DNA of 46,238 nt from Microbacterium sp. 18062 (GCF_902706225.1 NZ_CACSKB010000035.1:1-46238); one strand, 5' to 3'; positions 8,697 to 17,248 are shown, counted from the stretch's first letter. Made by a program: numbers and translations. Notes: a model not told the origin generated them from the sequence alone.

Positions 8697-8747
8697 ATCC
8701 ACGGACCGTGGACTGCACGCCCCCGCACGATCCCCGGAATTCCGGGG
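8697..8747. promoter_or_regulatory. Two palindromes upstream of poxB
   Basis: The 257-bp gap between poxB and the small membrane gene holds two palindromes: TCCACGG-A-CCGTGGA at 8698-8712 and a perfect 16-mer CCCCGGAATTCCGGGG at 8732-8747. Their centres are about 34 bp apart. They may be operators for either flanking gene; no regulator is evident. Confidence 0.4.
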
Positions 8748-8847
8748 CTCTCGAGCGTCTCGATGCCACGTCGGCGCCCGTGGACCGCTCGCCGCGGAGG
8801 ACCGCACTGGTGGGATCGGATCATCGACTCGACCAGGAGGTGGTCCC

Positions 8848-8982
8848 ATGCTCGTTCCCATCGTCATCTGCATCCTCATCACCCTCGTGGCCATCGCCGC
8901 CACCGTCCGGGCGATCGTCACGGACGACCCGGGTCCGCGACGACGCATCGACGGATACGACTCCCGGAACCCCACGCTGTGA
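8848..8982 (+). CDS. Small single-pass membrane protein
   Basis: A 44-residue protein starting MLVPIVICIL. A strong Shine-Dalgarno sequence AGGAGG (8835-8840) lies seven bases before the ATG. Residues 2-22 are one hydrophobic helix followed by a short charged tail (DDPGPRRRIDGYDSRN). The role is unknown; the strong ribosome site is the main support that it is real. Confidence 0.7.
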   Translation: MLVPIVICILITLVAIAATVRAIVTDDPGPRRRIDGYDSRNPTL

Positions 8983-9038
8983 CCCCGAGCGGACGTGTGA
9001 GTTCCCTCACAATCGACCGCTCGGGTTGAAACCGGCTC

Positions 9039-9053
9039 CGATTCTCGGAATCG
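9039..9053. promoter_or_regulatory. 15-bp palindrome upstream of the HesB-like gene
   Basis: CGATTC-TCG-GAATCG lies downstream of a TTGAAA that could be a -35. It is a possible operator for the HesB-like gene at 9091. Confidence 0.3.
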
Positions 9054-9090
9054 TGGCCGGTCCGCAGTCACCGATCGAAGGGAGAGCTTC

Positions 9091-9369
9091 ATGCTCACGC
9101 TCACCGACAACGCTGCCTCGGCGGTCAAGACGATCTCGTCGCAGATCCCGGCGGAAGGCGGCGGCCTGCGCATCCGCGACACCGGCCCGGACACCGGCTT
9201 CGAGCTCGCGCTCGCGCCGTCGCCCGAGCAGGGCGACGCCGTCGTCGAGACGGACGGCGCCCTCGTCTTCGTGGATCCGGCCGCCAGCGACGCCCTCGAC
9301 GACCGCATCCTCGACGCGGAAGTGGGAGACGACGGCTCGGTGCGCTTCGCACTCGGCGTGCGCGGCTGA
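9091..9369 (+). CDS. HesB/IscA-like protein lacking cysteines
   Basis: A 92-residue protein starting MLTLTDNAAS with the A-type Fe-S carrier layout. An N-terminal LTDNAASAVK helix is followed by GGLRIRDTGPDTGFELALAPSPEQGD and LVFVDPAASDALDDRILD. Genuine IscA/HesB carriers bind iron or Fe-S through three cysteines (C-Xn-C-G-C). This protein has no cysteine at all and ends VRG, so it is unlikely to carry a cluster by the usual ligands. A GAAGGGAG ribosome site precedes the ATG. It stands alone, with a strong terminator behind it. Confidence 0.8.
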   Translation: MLTLTDNAASAVKTISSQIPAEGGGLRIRDTGPDTGFELALAPSPEQGDAVVETDGALVFVDPAASDALDDRILDAEVGDDGSVRFALGVRG

Positions 9370-9378
9370 CATACCCGC

Positions 9379-9415
9379 GCGAAGGGCCCGGAGACCGGTT
9401 CTCCGGGCCCTTCGC
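9379..9415 (+). terminator. Strong hairpin terminator after the HesB-like gene
   Basis: A 16-bp perfect stem (9379-9394 with 9400-9415) around a five-base loop begins nine bases after the stop codon. There is no T-run, common for high-GC actinobacterial terminators. It may also end transcription of dnaE2 from the other side. Confidence 0.75.
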
Positions 9416-9451
9416 CATGCCCGACCGGGTCGTCCTCCGAGCTGTCTCGAA

Positions 9452-9475
9452 GCTTCGTTCCTCGCTCAGAGACCG
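9452..9475 (-). repeat. Partial copy of the interspersed GAGCGAG repeat
   Basis: The minus strand reads GGTCTCTGAGCGAGGAACGA here, a truncated copy of the repeat seen in full at 13050-13083, lying directly after the dnaE2 stop. Confidence 0.45.
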
Positions 9476-9483
9476 GAGAGGGG

Positions 9484-12400
9484 TCAACGGAAGTCGCGGG
9501 AACGGTGCCGCACCCCCACTCGCAGGTCCTCGAACCCATCGGCAACGATGTTGGTCACCCCCTCGACGGAGCGTTCCAGCATCCCACGCACGATCAGCGC
9601 CGGAGTGTCACGCACGAGTCGCCGATGCCGGTTCCACACCCCGACCGAGCAGATCACGTTGACCAGGCCGTGTTCGTCCTCAAGGTTGAGGAACGTGATC
9701 CCGGATGCGGTCGCCGGCCGCTGCCGGTGGGTCACGAGCCCCGCGACCTGCACCCGACGCTCCGTCTCGTGCTCGCGCAGCTCCCGCGAGGTCAGCACGC
9801 CTCGGGCGGTCAGCGCCGACCGGTAGTGCGTCATCGGATGGTCGTCGGTCGAGATCCCGGTCGCCCACAGATCGGCAGCCAGCACCTCATAGCTGGAGGG
9901 GTCGGGGAACAACGGCGGCTGCACGGCGATGAACGACCCGGGCAGGAAGACGGCGCGATCCTCGGCCGCGGAGCCCGCCAGCCAGATCGCCTCGCGGCGG
10001 CTGAGGCCGAAGCATCCGAATGCTCCCGCCGTCGCGAGGGCTTCGAGCTGCGCGACGGTCAGATCCGTGCGCCGCACGAGATCGTGCATGTCGCGGAACG
10101 CCCCCTCCTTCTCCCGCGCCGCCACGATGCGAGCGGCGACGTCCGCGCCGATGCCCGTGACGCCGGCGAGCCCGAGACGCACCGTGAACGCCCCGTCGCG
10201 CCGGTGGGCCTCCGACTCGTCGGGGGCCTCCGGGTTGAAGTCTCCGACGGGCGGCTGCTCCGCCCGGCAGGCGTCCCGGCCGGTCGGCCCCGTGGTGTCG
10301 GCGAGCGCCTCGAGCGTCGCCTCGGCGCCGGAGAGCTGCAGATCGGGGCGCCGCACCTCCACACCGTGTCTGCGGGCGTCGGCCACGAGCGTCGCCGGGG
10401 AGTAGAACCCCATCGGCTGCGCCCGCAGGAGCCCGGCGAGGAACGCCGCAGGGTAGTGCAGCTTGATCCACGAGCTCGCGTACACCAGCAGGGCGAACGA
10501 GAGCGAGTGGGACTCCGCGAACCCGAAGTTCGCGAACGCCTGGATCTTCCGGTAGATCGCGTCGGCGTCCTCGTCCACCAGGCCGTGTCGGGCCATGCCG
10601 GCGTAGAGCTTCTCCCTCAGGGAGTCGATGCGTTCCTGGCCGCGCTTGGAGCCCATCGCCCGGCGCATGAGATCCGCATCCTCGCCGGAGAGATCGCCCA
10701 CCACCATCGCCATCTGCATGAGCTGCTCCTGGAAGACCGGGATCCCCTTCGTGCGTTCGAGCACCGGCTTCAGGTCGGGATGCGGATAGGTCGTCTCCTC
10801 CAGGCCGAGCTTGCGCCGGACGAACGGATGCACCGCGCCGCCCTGGATGGGCCCCGGCCGCACGAGCGCGATCTCGATCACCAGATCGTAGAACCGCCGG
10901 GGCTGCAGGCGCGGCAGCAGCCCCATCTGCGCCCGGGACTCGACCTGGAAGACGCCGATCGAGTCGGCCCGGCAGAGCATGTCGTAGACGGCCGCCTCGT
11001 CCTTCGGCAGGGATCGCAGCTGCCACTCCTCCCCGGTCGAGGCGCGGATGAGATCGAAGCAGTACTGCAGCGCCGACAGCATCCCGAGACCGAGCAGATC
11101 GAACTTGACCAGCCCCATCCACGCGGCGTCGTCCTTGTCCCACTGGATGACCGTGCGCCCGGGCATCCGGGCGTGCTCGATCGGAACCACCTCGCCGACC
11201 GGACGTTCGGTGAGCACCATCCCCCCGGAATGGATGCCGAGGTGCCGGGGCGCCTTCATCAACTCGCTCGCATAGGCGATCACCTGGTCGGGGATGTCGT
11301 GGTCGAACGCGCTGCCCGGAGCCTCCGGTCGCAGGGGCCCGCGCTCGACCTGCTTCGACCAGGCGTCCTGCTGGCCGGGTGAGTACCCGAGCGCCCGGGC
11401 CATGTCGCGCACCGCGTTCTTCGGCCGGTACTGGATGACGTTCGCCACCTGCGCCGCGCGCTCGCGACCGTACTCCCCGTACACCCACTGGATGATCTCC
11501 TCGCGACGGTCGGAGTCGAAGTCGACGTCGATGTCGGGCTCCTCGTCGCGCAGGCTCGACAGGAACCGCTCGAACGGCAGGTCGTAGTGGATGGCGTCGA
11601 TCGCCGTGATCCCGAGGAGGTAGCAGACCGCGCTGTTGGCCGCCGATCCCCGCCCCTGGCACAGGATGCCGCGGTCCTTCGCCTCCTGCACGATGCCGTG
11701 CACGATCAGGAAGTACCCGGGGAAGTCCTTCCTCTCGATGACGTCGAGCTCGCGTTCGATGCGCTCCCTGCTCTTGTCGGTCAGCCGCGGATAGAGCACG
11801 GGAACCGCATCCCAGACCAGCTTCCGCAGCCACGACATCGGCGTGTGCCCGTCGGGGACGGGCAGCTTCGGCAGGGCGGGCGAGGCCTTGCGGAGCGGGA
11901 AGGCGAGCTCGTCGGCGAGGGTCACGGTGCGCGCCACCGCCCCGGGGTACCGCGCGAACCGGGCCGCCATCTCGGCTCCGGAGCGCAGGAACGCAGCGCC
12001 GTGCGCGGGAAGCCACCCGTCGAGCTCGTCCATGCTGCGGTTCGCCCGCACGGCGGCGACCGCCGCCGCCAGCAGCCGTCGTTCGGGGACCGCGTAGTGA
12101 ACGTTGCCGGTGGCGAGGAGAGCGAGCCCCCGCTCGGCGGCGAGACCGGCGAGGATGTCGTTGGTCTGCGTGTCGCGCGGGTCGCCGTGGTCGATGAGCT
12201 CGACGTGCACCGCGTCTCGCCCGAAGAGGTCGACGAGCAGGTCGAGCTCCGCCGCCGCGCCCACGGCCCCGCCCTCGGCGAGCGCCTGACGCACACCCCC
12301 TTTGCGGCACCCCGTGAGCACCGCCCAGTGCGGGTCGGCGGCCCCGCCCGCCTGCTCGGCGAGCTCGGCGAGGTCGTAGATCGGTCGCCCCTTCTCCGCG

Positions 12401-12897
12401 CCGCGCAGTTGGGCGCGGGTCAGCGCCCCGGCGAGGCGGTGGTACCCCTCCTGCTGCCGGGCCAGCACGACGAGGTGACGCCCGACCGGGTCGGGCCGCC
12501 CCTTCTGCGGCGAGGGCAGCTCGAGCGACAGCTCGGCGCCGAAGACGGTCTGCACCCGGCGCTGCTCGGCGGCCTCCGCGAACCGGACGATGCCGTAGAA
12601 GCCGTCGTGATCGGTGACCGCCAGCGCGTGCAGTCCGAGCCGCTCGGCCTCCTCGACGAGCTCTTCGGGCGAGGAGGCGCCGTCCAGGAACGAGTACGAG
12701 GAATGGGCGTGCAGCTCGGCGTAGGGAACGACCTGCTCCGGCCGCTCGATCGGCGGGGGCACGTAGGGTCCGCGCTTGCGCGACCAGGCCGGGCTGTCGC
12801 CTCCGTCCGCGCCCGCGGGCACGGTGCCCGGTCGTCGCACGTCACTCAGCGCCCGTTCGAGCTCCGACCACGGCACGGCGGGGTTGTGCCAGCCCAT
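9484..12897 (-). CDS. dnaE2: Error-prone DNA polymerase III alpha subunit DnaE2 (ImuC)
   Basis: A 1137-residue C-family polymerase starting MGWHNPAVPW. The N-terminal PHP domain has ELHAHSSYSFLDGAS and AVTDHDGFYG. The catalytic palm includes PDIDVDFDSDRREEIIQWVYG, followed by the finger segment IALVRPGPIQGGAVHPF and a C-terminal OB region. It is the translesion polymerase of the actinobacterial mutasome, acting with ImuA and ImuB encoded just upstream, and is responsible for damage-induced mutagenesis. The ATG at 12895-12897 has GGAGGAGG six bases upstream, which decides the start although the frame is open to 12984. A 228-bp gap with repeats separates it from imuB. Confidence 0.93.
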   Translation of the reverse strand: MGWHNPAVPWSELERALSDVRRPGTVPAGADGGDSPAWSRKRGPYVPPPIERPEQVVPYAELHAHSSYSFLDGASSPEELVEEAERLGLHALAVTDHDGFYGIVRFAEAAEQRRVQTVFGAELSLELPSPQKGRPDPVGRHLVVLARQQEGYHRLAGALTRAQLRGAEKGRPIYDLAELAEQAGGAADPHWAVLTGCRKGGVRQALAEGGAVGAAAELDLLVDLFGRDAVHVELIDHGDPRDTQTNDILAGLAAERGLALLATGNVHYAVPERRLLAAAVAAVRANRSMDELDGWLPAHGAAFLRSGAEMAARFARYPGAVARTVTLADELAFPLRKASPALPKLPVPDGHTPMSWLRKLVWDAVPVLYPRLTDKSRERIERELDVIERKDFPGYFLIVHGIVQEAKDRGILCQGRGSAANSAVCYLLGITAIDAIHYDLPFERFLSSLRDEEPDIDVDFDSDRREEIIQWVYGEYGRERAAQVANVIQYRPKNAVRDMARALGYSPGQQDAWSKQVERGPLRPEAPGSAFDHDIPDQVIAYASELMKAPRHLGIHSGGMVLTERPVGEVVPIEHARMPGRTVIQWDKDDAAWMGLVKFDLLGLGMLSALQYCFDLIRASTGEEWQLRSLPKDEAAVYDMLCRADSIGVFQVESRAQMGLLPRLQPRRFYDLVIEIALVRPGPIQGGAVHPFVRRKLGLEETTYPHPDLKPVLERTKGIPVFQEQLMQMAMVVGDLSGEDADLMRRAMGSKRGQERIDSLREKLYAGMARHGLVDEDADAIYRKIQAFANFGFAESHSLSFALLVYASSWIKLHYPAAFLAGLLRAQPMGFYSPATLVADARRHGVEVRRPDLQLSGAEATLEALADTTGPTGRDACRAEQPPVGDFNPEAPDESEAHRRDGAFTVRLGLAGVTGIGADVAARIVAAREKEGAFRDMHDLVRRTDLTVAQLEALATAGAFGCFGLSRREAIWLAGSAAEDRAVFLPGSFIAVQPPLFPDPSSYEVLAADLWATGISTDDHPMTHYRSALTARGVLTSRELREHETERRVQVAGLVTHRQRPATASGITFLNLEDEHGLVNVICSVGVWNRHRRLVRDTPALIVRGMLERSVEGVTNIVADGFEDLRVGVRHRSRDFR

Positions 12898-13004
12898 CAG
12901 CCACCTCCTCCCAGGTCTCGACCCGCATCGAGCCGTCCGGCCTCGAGCAGTCCGGCCTCGGCTTCCGTGCCCCTGCGTGCCCATCCGGGGGATGGAGAAA
13001 GCTC

Positions 13005-13083
13005 GGTCGCCGAGCGAGCGCAGCGAGACGGGGCGCGACAGGTGACCCCTTCGTCTCGTCGCTGCGCTCCTCGCTCAGGGACC
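13005..13083. repeat. Inverted pair of interspersed repeats between imuB and dnaE2
   Basis: A plus-strand copy (GGTCGCCGAGCGAGCGCAGC, from 13005) and a minus-strand copy (13050-13083) of the same GC-rich unit face each other. Their core is CTGAGCGAG..GCGCAGCGA..GAGACGAAG, and together they could fold into a long hairpin. Related copies occur near 18338, 18566, 20860 and 21020. The rest of the 228-bp gap holds no gene. Confidence 0.65.
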
Positions 13084-13125
13084 GGCGAGTCGATGACTCT
13101 CACGTCGGGCCGCTCGATCGCGTGC

Positions 13126-14853
13126 TCAGTCGTACTTCGCCTCGGCATACCACCCGCCTTCCTCGTGAACGAGCAGCCAGGCGTCCTGGGCGGCGTCGAT
13201 GACCTGGAACCGGTGCGCGATGCGACGCCGCGCGGCATCCCATTCCCGTTCGAGGACCGGCCACGGCCCTGCCCACGACACGACGGCGCGCCGCGATCCC
13301 TCCACCGTCACCTCCGCGAGCGGCGCCGAGAGCACCCCGCGCCCGTCGACCGACACGCGCTCTCCGCGGGCGTCGCGCACCTCGGCCGGCGGCGGATGCG
13401 GGTAGACGGTCGTCGGCAGCGGGGCGGGGAGCGACCCCGGCCACGGTCGCGAGGGGTCGCGCGCGGTGAGCGTGCGGTCGCCCCAGGGCACGAGCACCTG
13501 TCGCTCCTCGAGCCAGCGGCCACCGCCCACGACCGGGGTCACGACGCCCCGGTGTCCGAGCATGGCCTGCACGCGTGAGAGGGCGTGGTGCACCTTCTCG
13601 CGCTCGCCCGCGCCGAACAGACCCGTGATGTGGTGGGCAGCGGCGTCCACGGCCTCCGGGAAGAGACGGACCCGGGTCACGCCGCTGCGAAGGTCCTGTT
13701 CCTCAGCGAGCTGCCAGCGCACCCGGTCGACGACGGCGGAGGCATCGAAGGTCCCCGGATGCAGCCACACCCGGTCGCTGCGCTCGCCCCGGTCGCCGCT
13801 CAGCTCGACCCGCAGCTCCGTGCAGACGAGGCGGGCGACGTCGAGGCGGGCGATGAACTCCTCGGCGGCCACACGCATCCCGAACGCGACCTGCTCGGCG
13901 ATCTCGGCTGGCGGGTCGAAGGCGACCTCGCGATGCAGCTCCGGTGGGGGGATGCGCGGCTCGACGGCTCGCGAGTCCGCACCGGCGGCGAGAGACTGCA
14001 GGTGCACGCCGCGCTCCCCCAGCCGCTCGCGCACGCGGTCGACCTCGAGCGCGGCGAACGCGCCGAGGGTGTGCGCCCCCAGCCGGGCGAGGAGATGCGC
14101 GAGGTCGGCTCCGGCCGAGCCGCCGGCGGCGTCGATCAGCGCGACGATGGGCAGCGGCGCCAGGAAGTCCGCCGCTTCTCCCGCCGGGACGATGCGAACG
14201 GGATCGTCCCGGCGGGTCGCCGCACGGGCGGCCTGCTCGGCGGTGAAGGGACCGTCGGCGATCCCCACCCGCGCGTCGGCGATGCCCTGGGTCACGAGCG
14301 CCGCCCGCAGCGTCTGGGCGGCCGCGGACTCCCCGCCGTAGTAACGGGCGGGTCCGCGGGCCTTCAGCGTGCAGAGTCCCGGACGGATCACCTGCACGTG
14401 CGGGGCCAGCTGCTCTACCGCCGCGACGATCGGCGCGAAGATCCGATGGTCGCGAGCGGTGTCCGCCGTCACGATCTCGAGCCGGGGGCAGCGCGCCTGT
14501 GCGTCACGGCGGCGCTGTCCGCGACGCACGCCCTCGGCACGGGCCGCCGCGGAGCACGCGACGACGAGGTTCTTCTCGATCACCGCGAGCGCGTGCTCCG
14601 GGCCTTCTGCCGCTCCCGCCGAGACGGCGCCGAGGAGGTCATCAGAGCGATGGGATCGGTCTCCACCGGCGCGACATGGTGCGCGGTCGTCGGTCCCCGC
14701 GTCGTCGGCGCCGCGGTGGTTGCCGGATGCACTCTCGACCCGCGACGACTCGCCGCCGGACGCCGGAGCCCCCGGCACGGCACGATCACGATGCACGGCC
14801 ACGACCGGCCAGTCGGGGATCCAGAGGACAAGGCTCCGCACCTGCTCGGGCAT
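13126..14853 (-). CDS. imuB: ImuB, catalytically inactive Y-family polymerase-like mutasome hub
   Basis: A 575-residue protein starting MPEQVRSLVLWIPDWPVVAV, matching the Y-family-like ImuB fold (LARLGAHTLGAFAAL helix-hairpin-helix region, then little-finger-like C-terminus). The conserved acidic catalytic residues of DinB/UmuC are not seen at the N-terminus, as expected for ImuB. It serves as the bridge between the sliding clamp, ImuA and DnaE2. A low-complexity insertion lies near residues 30-80 (GGESSRVESASGNHRGADD). It starts one base after the imuA stop, so co-transcription is near certain. Confidence 0.85.
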   Translation of the reverse strand: MPEQVRSLVLWIPDWPVVAVHRDRAVPGAPASGGESSRVESASGNHRGADDAGTDDRAPCRAGGDRSHRSDDLLGAVSAGAAEGPEHALAVIEKNLVVACSAAARAEGVRRGQRRRDAQARCPRLEIVTADTARDHRIFAPIVAAVEQLAPHVQVIRPGLCTLKARGPARYYGGESAAAQTLRAALVTQGIADARVGIADGPFTAEQAARAATRRDDPVRIVPAGEAADFLAPLPIVALIDAAGGSAGADLAHLLARLGAHTLGAFAALEVDRVRERLGERGVHLQSLAAGADSRAVEPRIPPPELHREVAFDPPAEIAEQVAFGMRVAAEEFIARLDVARLVCTELRVELSGDRGERSDRVWLHPGTFDASAVVDRVRWQLAEEQDLRSGVTRVRLFPEAVDAAAHHITGLFGAGEREKVHHALSRVQAMLGHRGVVTPVVGGGRWLEERQVLVPWGDRTLTARDPSRPWPGSLPAPLPTTVYPHPPPAEVRDARGERVSVDGRGVLSAPLAEVTVEGSRRAVVSWAGPWPVLEREWDAARRRIAHRFQVIDAAQDAWLLVHEEGGWYAEAKYD

Positions 14854-14854
14854 G

Positions 14855-15544
14855 TCAGCCGACCGCCCGCATCGGCACAGCGGCCGCGGCGGGCACCGTG
14901 AGCGGCGCGAGCGCCCCCTCCTGGTCGGGCAGCAGCATCCGCGCGTGCCGCGGCACGGGCGAACGCCGGGACTGCACCGTGACCGTGACCGCTCGCGACG
15001 ACAGGTGGCCGTGCCCCTCGCCCAGCCCCGTCCACTCCGGCTCGCCGAGCTGCAGCGATGCCTCGGTCTGTGGCCAGACCCCCTGCACGAGCAGCGTCGC
15101 GCCGCGATCGCGCAGCCGTGCCATGAACCGCGATGCCTCTGCCTCGGCGACCCGCCCGGTGGGACGCACGGCGACCACCGGCATGACCTCGGCGAGCGTG
15201 GCGACCACGCCCAGCCAGCGCGACCCCGGATCGGGGACCAGCACGAGACGCTCGAGCACCACTCCGAGCGCCGCTGCCGCCTCGGCCCCGAGCTCCGGCA
15301 TGCCGACCGCCGCGCACCACGCCCCCTCCCGCGAAGGCCGGGCCATCAGCGAGAGCAGGAGCGACGAGGAAGGGCCGATCGAGTATGCCGCACCGGAACG
15401 CAGACCTCCGCCGGGGAGAAGCTCGGCGAGCGAAGGATGTGTCGGCAGCACGGCCGGGTCCATGCGCGGCCTCTGCACCCGATCGAGCTGCGCGCGCAGG
15501 CGGCGGACCTCGCCGACAGCGTCTTCTCGCACGATCACCTTCAC
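14855..15544 (-). CDS. imuA: ImuA-like (SulA/RecA-related) mutasome accessory protein
   Basis: A 229-residue protein starting MKVIVREDAVGEVRRLRAQL, first gene of the imuA-imuB-dnaE2 set. It has the LAELLPGGGLRSGAAYSIGPSSSLL segment where RecA-like relatives have a P-loop, but the loop lacks GKT/S, as is common in ImuA' proteins. The start is a GTG at 15542-15544, ten bases downstream of a LexA box. The weak sequence conservation of this family makes the name rest mainly on context. Confidence 0.78.
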   Translation of the reverse strand: MKVIVREDAVGEVRRLRAQLDRVQRPRMDPAVLPTHPSLAELLPGGGLRSGAAYSIGPSSSLLLSLMARPSREGAWCAAVGMPELGAEAAAALGVVLERLVLVPDPGSRWLGVVATLAEVMPVVAVRPTGRVAEAEASRFMARLRDRGATLLVQGVWPQTEASLQLGEPEWTGLGEGHGHLSSRAVTVTVQSRRSPVPRHARMLLPDQEGALAPLTVPAAAAVPMRAVG

Positions 15545-15553
15545 TCCGACAGG

Positions 15554-15571
15554 CTAGAACGTATGTTCTAG
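15554..15571. promoter_or_regulatory. LexA (SOS) box
   Basis: CTAGAACGTATGTTCTAG is a perfect palindrome in its arms and matches the Gram-positive/actinobacterial SOS core GAAC-N4-GTTC. It lies nine bases upstream of the imuA start codon and should place the whole translesion cassette under LexA. The neighbouring 15572-15736 shows nothing else I can name. Confidence 0.88.
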
Positions 15572-15736
15572 TTTCTCAATGTCGTATTCGAAGATAAGAT
15601 CGACCACCGACATCGCCTCCGGAGGGATGTCGCCGGCTTGCGCCACGGAAGACCGGCAAAGCGTCAGGCGGCGCGTCACCGCGCACGAAGACCCGGTCTC
15701 CGGCCTTTCGCCTCCTCCCGGGTCGTGCCCATCACA

Positions 15737-16645
15737 TCACGCCGCGCCGACACCGCCGGAGCGCAAGGCTGCCGTTCGGCGTCGACCGAACGCCATCCGC
15801 CCGGGCACCACCCCCAGCACGACGCCGACCACCACGAGGAGGAGTCCCCCGATCTGTGCGGGCCCGAACACCTCTCCGCCGATCCACACACCGAGCACCG
15901 CGCCGGTCACCGGGTTGAGCAGGCCGATGATCCCCACCACGGCCGGCTGGAGCCTCGCCAGGCCGGTGAACCACGCCGCGTAGGCGATCGCGGTGCCGAC
16001 GACGATCACGAACGCGAATCCGGCGACGGCGGGCGGATCGAGCACCGGCGCAGCACCCTCGACGATCACCGCGACCGGAAGGAGCACGAGAGAGCCGGCC
16101 AGCAGCTGCCACGAGGTCATCGCGAGCGGGGGCACCTCTGCGCCCCATCGCGCTGTGAGCACGAAGCCGAGCGACGACGCGATCATGGCGCCGATCGACG
16201 CCGCGACGCCCCATCCGTCGACCTCGCCCGCACCGACCCCCAGCATGAGCGCCACCCCGCCGATGCCGATGAGAGCCCCGAGTGCCGCGCGCAGCCGAGG
16301 ACGCTGCCGCAGCAGCAGCCAGGCGAAGAGCATCATGACCGCCGCGGACGACGACATGAGCGCCGCCGCGAGACTCGAGGGGAGACGCTGCCCGACGATG
16401 TAGATCAGCACGCAGAAGCCGCCGACGTTGAGCACACCGAGCAGGGCGGAGCGCCACCACCAGGCGCCGCGCGGCAGCTTCCGGGCGACCAGGAGGACGA
16501 GCAGCCCCGCGGGCAGGCAACGGATGACGCTCCCCCACAGGGGCGCCTCGGCCGGCAGCAGGTGACGCGTGACGACATAGGTCGCACCCCACGCGATCGG
16601 GGCCATCGCGGTCACGAGCACCCATCGGAGCCATTTATCTTCCAC
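15737..16645 (-). CDS. EamA/DMT-family exporter
   Basis: A 302-residue membrane protein starting from GTG at 16643-16645 (MEDKWLRWVLVTAMAPIAWG) with ten hydrophobic helices in two EamA halves. WGATYVVTRHLLP opens the first half and AIAYAAWFTGLARLQPAVVG belongs to the second. The family exports small metabolites such as amino acids or purines. It is divergent from a MarR regulator with a 39-bp gap filled by two operator-like palindromes. The frame is open further upstream, antisense to marR, and that extension is not coding. Confidence 0.85.
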   Translation of the reverse strand: MEDKWLRWVLVTAMAPIAWGATYVVTRHLLPAEAPLWGSVIRCLPAGLLVLLVARKLPRGAWWWRSALLGVLNVGGFCVLIYIVGQRLPSSLAAALMSSSAAVMMLFAWLLLRQRPRLRAALGALIGIGGVALMLGVGAGEVDGWGVAASIGAMIASSLGFVLTARWGAEVPPLAMTSWQLLAGSLVLLPVAVIVEGAAPVLDPPAVAGFAFVIVVGTAIAYAAWFTGLARLQPAVVGIIGLLNPVTGAVLGVWIGGEVFGPAQIGGLLLVVVGVVLGVVPGRMAFGRRRTAALRSGGVGAA

Positions 16646-16677
16646 GGAAGACACTTTATCTTCTACGGAAGGTAAAG
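16638..16677. promoter_or_regulatory. Paired MarR operator candidates
   Basis: Two related palindromes sit between the divergent exporter and marR. TCTTCC-AC-GGAAGA (16638-16651) is perfect. CTTTATCTTC-TACG-GAAGGTAAAG (16654-16677) matches at nine of ten arm positions. Their centres are 21 bp apart, two helical turns, so two dimers would bind the same face. The left site overlaps the exporter start and the right one overlaps the marR -10 box (TAAAGT). Confidence 0.6.
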
Positions 16678-16684
16678 TCGAGGG

Positions 16685-17182
16685 ATGACAGGCACCGACC
16701 GGGTGGCGCGGATCCAGGCCGAATGGCGCGCCGCCCGCCCCGACCTCGACCCCTCTCCCCAGGGGGTCATCGGGCGCCTGCACCGGATCGCGCAGGCGCT
16801 GACCGCCGAACTGACCAGGGTCTACGCGGATTTCGACCTCAGCGAGCCCGAGTTCGACCTGCTCGCCACTCTGCGACGCGCGGGCGCCCCCTACGCCCGG
16901 ACGGCGGGAGAACTGGCCGCGCACACGATGGTGACGACCGGAGGGCTCACCAAACGCGTCGACCGTCTGATCGAGCGCGGACTGGTCGAGCGTGGTGGCG
17001 AAGCGAGTGATGCCCGGCGTCGCGTCATCCGGCTCACCGACGCCGGCCGTGAGCTGATCGATCGGGCCGTGACCGCCCACCTCGCGAACGAGCGCCGCCT
17101 GCTCGACCAACTCGGAACATCGGATACCGCCGCCCTCGAGCCCATCCTCACGCGCTGGCTCGGCATCCTCGACCGGGGCTGA
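16685..17182 (+). CDS. MarR-family transcriptional regulator
   Basis: A 165-residue winged-helix protein starting MTGTDRVARIQAEWRAARPD. The DNA-binding core runs from about residue 55 to 115. It has LSEPEFDLLATLRRAG, the recognition helix AHTMVTTGGLTKRVDRLIERGLVER and the wing ASDARRRVIRLTDAG. A TAAAGT box six bases before the ATG suggests leaderless transcription. It probably represses itself and the divergent EamA exporter through the paired palindromes in the short gap. Confidence 0.9.
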   Translation: MTGTDRVARIQAEWRAARPDLDPSPQGVIGRLHRIAQALTAELTRVYADFDLSEPEFDLLATLRRAGAPYARTAGELAAHTMVTTGGLTKRVDRLIERGLVERGGEASDARRRVIRLTDAGRELIDRAVTAHLANERRLLDQLGTSDTAALEPILTRWLGILDRG

Positions 17183-17248
17183 TCCCGGCGCTCATCCGAA
17201 CGCGGACGGATGCTGCGGATCCAGGTGGTCGCGATCAGGATGATGCTC

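Noticed and set aside
15579..15983. Plus-strand frame starting MSYSKIRSTT downstream of the SOS box
   Set aside because: Most of it is antisense to the EamA exporter, the composition becomes proline/arginine-rich, and there is no ribosome site.
16646..17110. Upstream extension of the EamA exporter
   Set aside because: It would run antisense through marR and across both operators; the GTG at 16645 gives a normal-length exporter.
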